Positions 32,626 to 40,837 are shown, numbered from the stretch's first letter. The stretch: DNA of 64,000 bases from Gaiellasilicea sp963705515 (GCA_963705515.1 CAVPJV010000008.1:248001-312000), one strand, 5' to 3'. Numbers and translations are program-made. Notes: generated by a model from the letters alone, not told the origin.

Positions 32626-32652
32626 CGAAGGGCGGCCAAGGGCCGCCCTTCG
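32626..32652 (+). terminator. rho-independent-like hairpin
   Basis: 12-bp perfect arms CGAAGGGCGGCC and GGCCGCCCTTCG with an AAG loop, 20 bases after the ABM-like stop. Confidence 0.85.
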
Positions 32653-32704
32653 TCTCACGATCATTCTGTCGGCTCGCCGGGTCCAGCGATGGGACGATCG
32701 TCGG

Positions 32705-32729
32705 GCGTCATTCGCGAACACTCGCCCGG
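32705..32729 (+). repeat. dispersed intergenic repeat copy
   Basis: GCGTCATTCGCGAAC then ACTCGCCCGG. Here the flanks CGATCGTCGGGCG and CGCCCGGCCGATCG are inverted, so this copy lies in a larger imperfect hairpin. Confidence 0.75.
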
Positions 32730-32781
32730 CCGATCGTGCTTCTCTCTCAACCCGACATCCGCACCACGCGAAGGAGGCTGG

Positions 32782-33104
32782 ATGCAGCCATCTCGGATCC
32801 ACCACGTTGGCTCGCCGGTCTCAGATCTCGATCTCAGCGTCGCGTGGTACCGCGAGGCGCTTGGACTGACGCACGAGGCCGCCGCCGGTGTGCCGGGGGT
32901 GTCGCCTTCATGGTTGCGCCGACCGGCGAGCGGCTCGAACTGCTCGTGGTCGACCCCAGAACGCCGCTTTGGGACGACCTAGATTGGCGCTTCGGCTGCC
33001 GACTGTTCGTCGGCCGGAAACCATGGACAGATGGAACCCAGCTCATGCGCGATACGGACGCGCGCCGCTCCGTCGGCCCGCTGCCCCCAGGGGTTGACCG
33101 ATGA
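32782..33104 (+). pseudogene. VOC-family protein, frameshifted and truncated
   Basis: ATG at 32782 with AAGGAGG upstream. RIHHVGSPVSDLDLSVAWYR followed by EALGLTHEAAAGVPG is a VOC start. Near 32898 one G is missing from a G-run, and VAFMVAPTGERLELLVVDPR continues in the next frame. After WDDLDWRFG the second half lacks recognisable VOC motifs, so the 3' half is lost or further scrambled. Confidence 0.7.
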
Positions 33105-33173
33105 TTTCTGCGTCCCTGCCGAGTCTCTGAGGAAAGCCCTACTCCCGCGCAGCGAGCGAAGGAGCACCAGCTG

Positions 33174-33773
33174 ATGAGCAAGGTTGTCGCAATCATGTCG
33201 ATGTCTCTCGACGGGTACGTCGCCGACGCGAACGACGGCGTCGCCGAGGTCTTCGACTGGTACTTCTCGGGCGACGTCGAGGTCTCCACCGCGAGCACGA
33301 GATCGGGGATGACGTTCCACGTCTCGGCGCCGAGCGCCGACCACCTAAGGGGCTTGAAGGCTGAGGTCGGCGCCATGCTCACCGGTCGGCGCACGTTCGA
33401 GGTCGCCGACGGCTGGGGCGGCCAGCACCCGTGGGACATTCCCGCTTTTGTCGTCACCCACCACGTGCCCGACGGCTGGCCACGACCCGGCTCGACAGTC
33501 CAATTCGTCACCGACGGCATCGAAAGCGCCGTTGCTCGAGCCAAATCGGCTGCCGGCCCGAAGTCCGTGGGAGTGCACGGCGCCCAAACGATCCAGCAGT
33601 GCCTGGACGCAGGGCTGCTCGACGAGATCCACATCGATCTGGCTGCCGTGTTGCTGGGCGCAGGAGTGCGGCTGTTCGACCACCTCGCGAACACACCGGC
33701 CGTCCTCGGGAATCCGACAGTCGTCACCGGTGTAGGTGTCACGCATCTGCGCTATCCCGTGCACGCGTCGTAG
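33174..33773 (+). CDS. dihydrofolate-reductase-like (RibD C-terminal) family protein
   Basis: 199 aa. KVVAIMSMSLDGYVADANDG is the RibD_C/DHFR-like opening; MLTGRRTFEVADGW and VHGAQTIQQCLDAGLLDEIH followed by LAAVLLGAGVRLF are the NADPH-binding and dimer elements. Standalone members (YyaP/YwjB-like) are NADPH-dependent reductases of unknown substrate, common in accessory DNA. Complete, intact frame. Confidence 0.9.
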   Translation: MSKVVAIMSMSLDGYVADANDGVAEVFDWYFSGDVEVSTASTRSGMTFHVSAPSADHLRGLKAEVGAMLTGRRTFEVADGWGGQHPWDIPAFVVTHHVPDGWPRPGSTVQFVTDGIESAVARAKSAAGPKSVGVHGAQTIQQCLDAGLLDEIHIDLAAVLLGAGVRLFDHLANTPAVLGNPTVVTGVGVTHLRYPVHAS

Positions 33774-33930
33774 ACCAAGTGGGTGACCCGGTCGCCTGGC
33801 ACGATCGTGGTCGGGCTCTCTAGCCGCAGCGGCTCGGCCGGCGCTGGCCCACGCCGATGTTGTCTCGCCAGCTCGTGCGCACTAGGTTGAGGCGTCGTGG
33901 GAGGCCGATTCTCGACGACAGGAGGCACGG

Positions 33931-34335
33931 ATGGGGCACGATGAGGCTCGGCTACGCGACTTCGCCCGCAGCTACACGGATGCGTGGCGCACTCACGACC
34001 CGACGAAAGTGGCCGAGCACTACGCGTCGGGCGGAACGATCGCGATCAACGGCGGCCCGCCCACAGAGATCACTGAGGCGGCGCAGTCGTTCATGACCGC
34101 GTTCCCGGACATCGAGGTATTCATGGATGACGTCGTCGTCAAGAACGATGTGGTCGAGTACCACTGGACCTTCACGGGCACGAACACAGGACCGGGCGGT
34201 ACCGGACAGGCCGTGCGGATCACAGGCTTCGAGGAGTGGACATTCGGAGATGACGGCCTCGTCGCCGTGTCTCGCGGCAGTTACGACCAGGACGAATACG
34301 ACCGCCAACTCGAGCACGGCGCGCCTGAGACGTAG
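33931..34335 (+). CDS. SnoaL-like/nuclear transport factor 2-fold protein
   Basis: 134 aa. The NTF2-like cone is seen in RDFARSYTDAWRTHDPTKVA, HYASGGTIAINGG, FMTAFPDIEVFMDDVV and YHWTFTGTNTGPGGTG. SnoaL-like proteins are polyketide cyclases or steroid-isomerase relatives; many small single-domain ones are uncharacterised. A weak partial copy of the repeat (GGCGCTGGCCCA) lies upstream near 33840. Confidence 0.85.
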   Translation: MGHDEARLRDFARSYTDAWRTHDPTKVAEHYASGGTIAINGGPPTEITEAAQSFMTAFPDIEVFMDDVVVKNDVVEYHWTFTGTNTGPGGTGQAVRITGFEEWTFGDDGLVAVSRGSYDQDEYDRQLEHGAPET

Positions 34336-34443
34336 CTGTCTTCGTCCCCTCGGCGCGAACAGCTCAAGAGACATCCCGCCGGAGATGCCCCGCCTGGAAG
34401 CGCTCGGCTCGCACGACGCGAGCGGCGGAAGTAGCGTTGGCGC

Positions 34444-34842
34444 ATGCGGGTCAGGCGAATCGGATACGTCGGCATGCGCACGGACGACGTCGACGCCATG
34501 ACGTCGTTTTTCCGCGACGTGATCGGACTCGAGGCTGCAGGTGAGGGCGCGACGGTCACGTTCCAGCGCCTGCCGACACATCGCCGCGATCTCGTCGAGG
34601 TGTACGCGCAGGAGCATCGGGACGTCAGGCTGATTCCCGACGACGCCGACTTCGTGATCGCTTTCGTCGTCGACGACATCCGAGCGGCGATGGGGGAGGT
34701 GCAGGCGGCGGGCCTCGAGATCGTCGGTGAGCCCGTCTGGGCGGCGGAGGCGTTCGGCGACCCGACGCTCGGCGAGTTCGCGTGGTTCTTCGTTCGCGCG
34801 CCCGACGGGCGCGTGTTCGCCATCGAGCAGGTCCCCGACTAG
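34444..34842 (+). CDS. VOC-family protein
   Basis: 132 aa. MRVRRIGYVGMRTDDVDAMT followed by SFFRDVIGLEA begins the first betaalphabetabetabeta unit; VIAFVVDDIRAAMGEVQAAG and FFVRAPDGRVFAIEQVP the second, with the last Glu as metal ligand. Complete. It is one of three VOC genes within 5 kb. Confidence 0.87.
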   Translation: MRVRRIGYVGMRTDDVDAMTSFFRDVIGLEAAGEGATVTFQRLPTHRRDLVEVYAQEHRDVRLIPDDADFVIAFVVDDIRAAMGEVQAAGLEIVGEPVWAAEAFGDPTLGEFAWFFVRAPDGRVFAIEQVPD

Positions 34843-34916
34843 CGCTCGCCCATGTAGGTAGCACGCTCGTAGACTCCTTCGGTCAGCTGACCCAAACACC
34901 GGTGAACGGAGGGCGC

Positions 34917-35519
34917 ATGAGCGAGTTTGCGATCCGGGCGCTCGATGCCACGACCTGGGACGCCTTCGCCCGTCTCGTCGAGAAGCACAATGGGTGTGGG
35001 TTCGGCGGTTGCTGGTGCACGTGGTTCCACTCGCGAGAGGGCAGGCCCGAGGGCGAAAAGGGCCGCCCCTGGAAGGAGCGCCTCGTTCGCGAGGGGAAAG
35101 CGCACGCCGCCCTCGTCTTCGACGGCGACGCCGCGGTGGCGTGGTGTCAATACGGCTCTCCGGAGGAGCTTCCGCGCATCTATCACCGGAAGGAATGGGA
35201 GGCCGGGCTCACGGGGGAGCCGCCCGCCTATCGCATCACGTGCATCTTCGTCGACAGGGACTATCGGCGGAAAGGCGTCGCCGCTACGGCGGTTCGTGGT
35301 GCCCTTGATCTGATCGCGAAGGCGGGCGGCGGCATGGTGGAGGGCTATCCGCACGACCTGCAGGGCGAGAAGATCCGGTCACAGTTCCTGTACAGCACCA
35401 CGCGCAGCCTCTTCGAGGAGATCGGCTTCAGCTACGAGCGACCCAAGGGAAAGAAGAACTGCGTGATGCGCATGACGGTTTCACCTGTCGCAGCGTCTCG
35501 ACGCGCTCGCGTCGGGTGA
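34917..35519 (+). CDS. GNAT-family acetyltransferase
   Basis: 200 aa from ATG at 34917 (GGAGGGCGC upstream). NGCGFGGCWCTWFH near the N-terminus is typical of a GNAT subgroup often annotated next to YdfB-like proteins. Acetyl-CoA site: ITCIFVDRDYRRKGVAATAV. The EIGFSYERPKGKKNCVMR tail is conserved in the subgroup. Substrate unknown. Confidence 0.88.
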   Translation: MSEFAIRALDATTWDAFARLVEKHNGCGFGGCWCTWFHSREGRPEGEKGRPWKERLVREGKAHAALVFDGDAAVAWCQYGSPEELPRIYHRKEWEAGLTGEPPAYRITCIFVDRDYRRKGVAATAVRGALDLIAKAGGGMVEGYPHDLQGEKIRSQFLYSTTRSLFEEIGFSYERPKGKKNCVMRMTVSPVAASRRARVG

Positions 35520-35543
35520 CGTTCGAAAAACGACCTCCCGCGG

Positions 35544-36095
35544 CTAGTCGGACGCAGGCACGGAGCCGGCGTAGCCGTGTTCGACGAGCAAGTGTGCTCG
35601 TTCCCGGTACAGCTGCGGGTCGGTGGGCTGCCAGGTGTCGAGGCCGTCGACGTAGCGGTTGTACATGCAGAAGGCCGCCGCGATGAGAACGGTGTCGTGA
35701 ATCTCGATATCCGTTGCACCTTCGACCCGTGCCGCGTCGATGTCCGAGCTTGTGACGCTCTTGCCATCGGCCGCAACCTTGCCGGCAATGTGCAGGAGTG
35801 CGCGAAGCTTGGGGTCGATCGCCGAGCTGTCGGGGTCGCGCTTGACCTCCTCGACCAGCTCGATTCCGCCGTCGAGCTGGACGGCGGCGAAGGCGCTGTG
35901 TGAGTGCTCGCAGAACACGGTCTTGTTGCGGCTGGAGACGTAGGCCGCGATCAGCTCCCGGTCGCCTCGCGACAACGTGTTGTCGGCCCGCAACAACTCC
36001 TCAGCAAGAGCGTTGAGATGCACTGCGGTCTCCGGCCGGAACTGCATCGCGCTTCGGATCCCCGGCACACCTGCGGGCAGATCAATGTGCGGCAT
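35544..36095 (-). CDS. carboxymuconolactone decarboxylase-like peroxidase-related protein
   Basis: 183 aa. The AhpD/CMD fold is shown by LRADNTLSRGDRELIAAYVS and the active-site region NKTVFCEHSHSAFA. The usual CxxC of AhpD-like peroxidases is reduced to one Cys plus His (CEHSH), so a redox role is doubtful. VEGATDIEIHDTVLIAAAFCMYNRYVD is the uncharacterised peroxidase-related enzyme signature. Divergent from the ParB-like gene. Confidence 0.85.
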   Translation of the reverse strand: MPHIDLPAGVPGIRSAMQFRPETAVHLNALAEELLRADNTLSRGDRELIAAYVSSRNKTVFCEHSHSAFAAVQLDGGIELVEEVKRDPDSSAIDPKLRALLHIAGKVAADGKSVTSSDIDAARVEGATDIEIHDTVLIAAAFCMYNRYVDGLDTWQPTDPQLYRERAHLLVEHGYAGSVPASD

Positions 36096-36298
36096 GAACG
36101 AACTCCTCCTCGATGTGTTCTACGGTTCGCCCTCACGATAGACGGGCCGGTCCGTCCGACCGAGTGGGCTGTCGACCAAGCACGTTGGACGCTCGAGGAA
36201 GGCCGCAGCGACGTCGAAATTCGGACGGATGTGCTGTGGCGCGACGGCGAAGTCTTCGTAGGAAGCTCGCCAGCGCCGGTTGTACGCTTGACCTCGAG

Positions 36299-37114
36299 AT
36301 GAAGGGACTGAGGGGCCGCCGCCGCGAGCGCCTGCTCGAGCTCGACGAAGTCGAGCGGCGACTGAGGCCGTTCGGGCGCCGATACCTGGGGGTCCGTGCG
36401 ATTCCGCTTGACGCGCTCGTCGGCACCGATGGCCGTGCCAGCTCCTTCACCCGCGACTTCCGACCGCTTCACGCCTTCAGCCGCGACCGGCTGCGCTCGC
36501 TCGAGGCCGCATTCGCCGACGGCGCCTTCCCGCCGATCGTGACGGTCAAGCTCGGTGAGGCGTACTTCGTGGTCGACGGTCACCACCGCGCCGCCCTCGC
36601 GCGGCGCGGAGGCGCAGAGATGATCGACGCCGACGTGACCGAGCTGATCGCGCGCGTCCCTCTCCCGGCCGGGGCGGACATGCTCGAGGTCGTCCTCCGG
36701 GAGCTCGAGCGGATCTTCCTCGAGGACAGCGGGCTTGCCGAGGCCCGCCCAGGCGTGCGCGTCTCGGTCAGCCGGCCCGCGCACTACCTCGAGCTGCTGG
36801 AGAACATCCAGGTGCACGGCTACCACTTGATGCGAGGACGCGGGCGCGTGCTCGAGAACCCGGAGATCGCGGCGGACTGGCACGACGCGATCTACACGCC
36901 GACGCTCGCCGCGATCGACCGCCTGCGCCTCAGCCGCCTCTACCGGGACGCGCCGCCCGGCGACCTGTTCCTCGTTCTCCACCGGCACCGGCGGGATGCA
37001 TTCCCGTCGACCGGCTGCCCCCATCTCGCGCAGACCGTCGTCTCGGTGATCGGCGACGACGGGCGGCACCGCCGGCTGCGGTTGCCGGGCCGCGGGGACC
37101 GTTCGCCGACCTAG
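36299..37114 (+). CDS. ParB-N-like (sulfiredoxin fold) domain protein
   Basis: 271 aa from ATG at 36299. Residues ~35-130 look like a ParB/Srx nuclease-fold: RYLGVRAIPLDALVG, PPIVTVKLGEAYFVVDGHHR and AALARRGGAEMIDADV. The C-terminal half (ENIQVHGYHLMRGRGRVL, ADWHDAIYTPTLAAIDRLRL) is a helical domain with no DNA-binding HTH that I recognise. Such proteins, distinct from chromosome-partition ParB, are of unknown function in Actinobacteria; CTP binding is possible. Confidence 0.8.
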   Translation: MKGLRGRRRERLLELDEVERRLRPFGRRYLGVRAIPLDALVGTDGRASSFTRDFRPLHAFSRDRLRSLEAAFADGAFPPIVTVKLGEAYFVVDGHHRAALARRGGAEMIDADVTELIARVPLPAGADMLEVVLRELERIFLEDSGLAEARPGVRVSVSRPAHYLELLENIQVHGYHLMRGRGRVLENPEIAADWHDAIYTPTLAAIDRLRLSRLYRDAPPGDLFLVLHRHRRDAFPSTGCPHLAQTVVSVIGDDGRHRRLRLPGRGDRSPT

Positions 37115-37303
37115 ACGTCTGCCTGCCCCGCCAACGCTGGTGCCGACATCCGAGTCGGCGAACGTTACGATCCCGACGTGGATCCGGCGACGAGATAGCG
37201 GTCCGACGCGGCGACCGCCGCGCGTGATTGGCGCAGGGGCCGAGGCTGCTTCGAGGCGGTCTCGGGCGCTGCGTGCCACCGCTACGACTTGGAGGTACAC
37301 GGA

Positions 37304-37564
37304 GTGATTCGCCAGAACCTCTTCTCCGACGCATGGGACGGAGACGACGAAGAAGCTCGGACTCGGCATCGAATCTTCTGGCGGCCGGACGACGCCAGGA
37401 TGGGAGCAACGCTGTACGAATTGAGCCCCGACGCGCCTGAGGACGTCGTCGCCTACCCCGAGGATGGATATGCATGGGTGGCGACTCGCGATCCCGATCC
37501 CGAGCTACTCGCGAGAGGCGGCGACCCCGGCATCATCGCTCGCTTCGAGATCCCGATCGAGTAG
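37304..37564 (+). CDS. shortened cupin-like protein
   Basis: 86 aa from GTG at 37304 with GGAGG 8 bases upstream. RQNLFSDAWDGDDEEARTRH followed by RMGATLYELSPDA resembles the start of bacterial cupins, and EDVVAYPEDGYAWVATRDPD resembles their end, but the central His-rich metal-binding barrel (about 60 residues) is missing. Either an internal deletion or a distinct small protein. A strong terminator follows. Confidence 0.5.
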   Translation: MIRQNLFSDAWDGDDEEARTRHRIFWRPDDARMGATLYELSPDAPEDVVAYPEDGYAWVATRDPDPELLARGGDPGIIARFEIPIE

Positions 37565-37600
37565 CTCGTTCGGCCGTTTGTCGGCCGTCGCTCGACACGA

Positions 37601-37628
37601 CGAAGAGGCCGCGAAGGCGGCCTCTTCG
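37601..37628. terminator. rho-independent-like hairpin
   Basis: 12-bp perfect arms CGAAGAGGCCGC and GCGGCCTCTTCG with GAAG loop, between convergent genes. Confidence 0.85.
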
Positions 37629-37653
37629 GCTTACCTTCATGGGGATCCCGGAT

Positions 37654-39025
37654 CTAGCGGCTGGGGCCGCCATCGGCGACTGCGTGGATGCGCCACTCGC
37701 CCGGCACACCCTTCAGGCTGTGGGTGCCGCGTTCGGCGAAGTCGATGCCCGAGCCCACGACGAGGTCCTTCACGGTGCTCGAGGCGAGCACTTCGCCGGC
37801 GTCGGCCATCGCCGTGATGCGGGCACCGATGTGAAGGGCGATCCCCTCGACTCCGGTCTCGGCGAGCTCGATCTCGCCTGTGTGCAAGCCGGCGCGAATC
37901 TCGATCCCCAACTCACGAACGCCGTCTCGGATCGCGCACGCGCAGCGGACCGCCCGAGCGGGCCCGTCGAAGCTGGACACCGTCCCGTCGCCCTCGGTCC
38001 GCAGTCCGCTTCCTCGGAAACGATCGAGCTCCGACTCGCACGAGCCGGTGATGGTCGGCGAGCAGGCGCGTCCAGCTCCGATCCCCGAGCTCGGCGGCTC
38101 GCTCGGTCGACCCGACGATGTCGGTGAAGAGCACGGTCGCGAGTACGCGATCCGGCTCTCGTGATCGGCGAGAGCCCGTGAGGAACTCCTCGATCTCATC
38201 GAGTAGGGCGTCGCCGTCTCCGGCGAAGGGGTAGTGATCGACTCCTGCCTGCTCGACCCACTTCGCGTCCGCGATGTGCTCGGCGAGGTATCGACCCGCC
38301 TCGACCGGGACGACGCGGTCGCCCGAGCGGTGGATGACGAGTGTGGGCACGCGAATCGCGGACAGGACGTCACGGACGTCGATCTCCATCGTGATCTGGA
38401 ACCAGGCGCGGGCCGACGCCGGCGTCCCCGCGAAGCGGCAGGCCTGTGAGTTCCACTTTCTGAACCGCTCGTCATCGGCGAGCGACGGTGCCACGGAACG
38501 GACTGCGAAGCTGTCATCGGTGCCCCAGCGAGTCTCGTACGAGGCGAGGATGCGCTCCTGTGCCTGCTCATCGAGACCCCATGGGTAGTCGGGCGCCCAC
38601 TTGCGCCTCGGGTAGGACGCTCCAAGAATGAGCGCGGACGTCCTCTCCGGGTACGTCGCCGCGAAGAGCACGCACATGGGGCCGCCTTCGGCGCCGCCGA
38701 ACAGCGCCGCCCGCTCGGACGAAGCGGCATCCAGGACCGCTCGGATGTCGTCCAGCATCTCTTCGAAGGAGCCGAGCGAAACGTCGCGATCGGAGAGCCC
38801 GGTGCCGCGCCGGTCGAAGAGAATCAGCCGCGAGAACGAGGCCATCCGCTCGAGAAAGTCCGCGTAGCCCGGCCACCACCAGTTCTGCTCGACGTGGGAC
38901 ATGTACCCCGGCGCAAAGAGCAGGTCGATGGGTCCGTCGCCGACCACCTGGTAGGCGATCCAGTGGTCGCCGCTCTTGACGTATTGCGTCTCGCCCCTCA
39001 CTGTGCAAGTTTCGCACCCAGACAA
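37654..39025 (-). CDS. alpha/beta-hydrolase-adenylate/guanylate cyclase fusion, frameshifted
   Basis: Start at 39025. Residues 1-280 are an alpha/beta hydrolase (IDLLFAPGYMSHVEQNWW, LFDRRGTGLSD, GGAEGGPMC at the elbow, VVPVEAGRYLAEHI). Then comes a class III cyclase domain: VLFTDIVGSTERAAELGD with the first metal Asp. Near 38035 one extra base shifts the frame; it continues SELDRFRGSGLRTEGDGTVS, then FDGPARAVRCACAIRDGV and HTGEIEL..HIGARI, ending at 37654. This two-domain architecture is common in Actinobacteria. The nucleophile Ser of the hydrolase is replaced (GAEGG), suggesting a sensing role. Confidence 0.85.
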
Positions 39026-39049
39026 CGCGTCGTGGCATGCGCGGATCCG

Positions 39050-39076
39050 TCAGGGACGCTCCCGAGCACTGGCGCA
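39050..39076 (+). repeat. dispersed intergenic repeat copy
   Basis: TCAGGGACGCTCCCGAGC then ACTGGCGCAG. First of two direct copies 186 bases apart. Confidence 0.75.
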
Positions 39077-39262
39077 GTCAACGGTTATGGCGGTACGAGT
39101 CGATCCCGCTGTCGCGGCGGTTGCGACAGCTGCGGCGACGGCGAGTCCGAGCGTTGTCCGGCGGAGAGTGTTCTCGGGCGAGCGGACGCCCACGAACATC
39201 CCTGGCGCATTGGCGGGGTTGTACGAGCCCGAGCCCAAGGCCGGACGGTGAACCGACCCTCG

Positions 39263-39290
39263 CTCAGGGGACAATCGCGAGCGCTCGCAC
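39263..39290 (+). repeat. dispersed intergenic repeat copy
   Basis: CTCAGGGGACAATCGCGAGC then GCTCGCAC. Second of two direct copies. The 186 bases between them hold no convincing gene. Confidence 0.7.
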
Positions 39291-39406
39291 ACACCAAGGC
39301 TGAGCACCCAGTGGCCCACCCTCTCCACGTTCATCCTCGCGGGGTGACGGTCGTTCGCTCCGTCTGCTGGAGACTTCGTTGTCGGACTTCGAGGTGGAGG
39401 TGCAGC

Positions 39407-39520
39407 GTGGCCGTAGCTGTCAATGCCGAGAACTTCGTGCGGGCAAGAACTGATCGGATGTTCGCTGCGTTGCAGGCTCGGGCGGAGTTTCCCGCCGCCG
39501 AGGCCACCGGAAGGGCCTGA
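39407..39520 (+). CDS. 37-aa protein resembling a DUF1254-type fragment, coupled to GAP gene
   Basis: GTG at 39407 with GGAGGTGCAGC upstream; stop TGA overlaps the next ATG as TGATG. Peptide VAVAVNAENFVRARTDRMFA followed by ALQARAEFPAAEATGRA. The NAENFVRARTDRMFAALQA part resembles an N-terminal segment of DUF1254/DUF1214 proteins. It may be a gene remnant now acting as a translational leader. Confidence 0.4.
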   Translation: MAVAVNAENFVRARTDRMFAALQARAEFPAAEATGRA

Positions 39521-40194
39521 TGGGTGAGGCGATCGGCGACATGCTGCCCGCCGCGGTCGGTGTGGCGATCAGCCCGATTCCGATCATCGCCGTCGTTCTC
39601 ATGCTCGTCTCTACGCGCGGGCGCGCGAACGGACCCGCGTATCTCGTCGGCCAGATCATCGGGGTGGCCGGCGCCGGCGCGCTCGTCCTCCTCCTCGCCG
39701 GGAGCGTCAGCGACACCGAGGAAGGTCAGCCGGCGGACTGGGTGGGATGGTCAACGCTTGCGATCGGCGCGGCGTTGCTCGTCCTGGCAGCGAACCAATG
39801 GCACGGCAGACCGCGCGCCGGCGCAGAGCCGGTGACGCCGAAGTGGATGGAAGCCATCGACTCCTTCGCGCCGCCGAAGGCGCTTGGCACAGGCATCGTC
39901 CTCACTGCGCTCAATCCCAAGAACCTCATCCTCACAATCGCCGGCATGGCCGCGATCGTTCGTGCCGGCATCCCCGGAGACGAGGAGGCGGCCGCACTCG
40001 CCGTCTTCACGGTCATTGCCTCTCTAGGAGTGGCGATTCCCGTCGCGATGTTCTTCGTTCTCGGCGATCGCTCAGGCCCGCTGCTCGCGCGAGTCAAGGA
40101 CTGGATGGCCCAGAACAACGCGATCATCATGGCAGTGATCCTGCTGCTGATCGGCGTGAAGCTGATCGGCGACGCGATCTCCGCTCTCACCTGA
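39520..40194 (+). CDS. GAP-family (SLAP/Sap-type) membrane protein
   Basis: 224 aa. Six membrane helices in the LysE/Cadmium-like arrangement; AVGVAISPIPIIAVVLMLVS and ALGTGIVLTALNPKNLILTI, containing the NPKN motif, are the GAP (glycopeptidolipid-addressing) family signature, followed by GVAIPVAMFFVLGDRSGP. In mycobacteria relatives (Gap, Sap) move surface glycolipids. Substrate here unknown. Start overlaps the small upstream ORF. Confidence 0.88.
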   Translation: MGEAIGDMLPAAVGVAISPIPIIAVVLMLVSTRGRANGPAYLVGQIIGVAGAGALVLLLAGSVSDTEEGQPADWVGWSTLAIGAALLVLAANQWHGRPRAGAEPVTPKWMEAIDSFAPPKALGTGIVLTALNPKNLILTIAGMAAIVRAGIPGDEEAAALAVFTVIASLGVAIPVAMFFVLGDRSGPLLARVKDWMAQNNAIIMAVILLLIGVKLIGDAISALT

Positions 40195-40212
40195 CTCCGG
40201 GGCGAGAATCCC

Positions 40213-40689
40213 TCAGCTCACCGCCTTCTTCACGAGCGCGCCGATTCCGGCCTCGTCGGCGGCGGTCAACTTGGTCAGCGCGAAGGAGGTCGGCCACATG
40301 GCGCCTTCGTCGAGGTTTGCCTCGTCGCTGAAACCGAGTGTCGCGTACCTCGACTTGAACTTGTCCGCGCTCTGGAAGAAGCAGACGACCTTGCCATCCC
40401 TCGCGTACGCGGGCATCCCGTACCAGGTTCTTGGCCAGAGGCCCGGCGCGTTGGTTTTGACGATCGCATGGAGCCGCTTCGCCAAGGCGCGATCCGGTCC
40501 CGGCATCTCGGCGATCTTTGCGAGCACGTCGCGTTCCCCGTCCGCCCTGTTCTTGCTCGCGCGCGCTTCCGCCTTCAGCTCTCGGGCGCGCTCCTTCATC
40601 GCGGCTCGTTCCTCGGCCGTGAATCCCTGGGACGCCTTGCCGGTAGCGGCCGTTTTCGCGCCCTTCTTCGCGGTTTTCCCCTCAGCCAT
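40213..40689 (-). CDS. DUF1801 (YdhG/YjbR-CyaY-like) protein
   Basis: 158 aa from ATG at 40689 (GGGAGGTGC upstream). A Lys/Ala-rich N-terminal tail (EGKTAKKGAKTAATGKA) and a charged helix precede the DUF1801 domain: RLHAIVKTNAPGLWPRTWYG followed by MPAYARDGKVVCFFQSADKF. The Lys-rich tail could bind nucleic acid. Relatives include iron-chaperone-like YdhG; no iron ligands are evident. Confidence 0.87.
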   Translation of the reverse strand: MAEGKTAKKGAKTAATGKASQGFTAEERAAMKERARELKAEARASKNRADGERDVLAKIAEMPGPDRALAKRLHAIVKTNAPGLWPRTWYGMPAYARDGKVVCFFQSADKFKSRYATLGFSDEANLDEGAMWPTSFALTKLTAADEAGIGALVKKAVS

Positions 40690-40837
40690 TCCGAAGCACC
40701 TCCCTGCGTCGAGCAAGTCTCAGCTCAGGAGATACTGCCAACCACTGGCAGCGTCTCTCGCGGTTCGACGCTAGAGCAAGTCGTGTTGGCGCCCGAATCG
40801 GCTGCGCGCGGCTTCCTCGGCTGGCATCCTGAAGCAC

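Noticed and set aside
35904..36302. Plus-strand frame in the gap before the ParB-like gene
   Set aside because: Mostly antisense of the CMD-like gene. Its tail (TLEEGRSDVEIRTDV) looks protein-like but has no start of its own.
39063..39251. Small plus- or minus-strand frames between the two repeat copies
   Set aside because: Both strands are open but Ala/Thr/Arg-rich without start signals or motifs. I could not support a gene.
17495..39290. Calling the dispersed repeat a canonical integron attC site
   Set aside because: Core RYYYAAC/GTTRRRY pairs and a 57-bp or longer foldable site were not seen, and no integrase gene is in the window. It is kept as a hypothesis only.
40712..40752. Possible further repeat copy upstream of the DUF1801 gene
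   Set aside because: CTCAGGAGATACTGCCAACC is only loosely similar to the repeat; the core CCCGAAC is missing.
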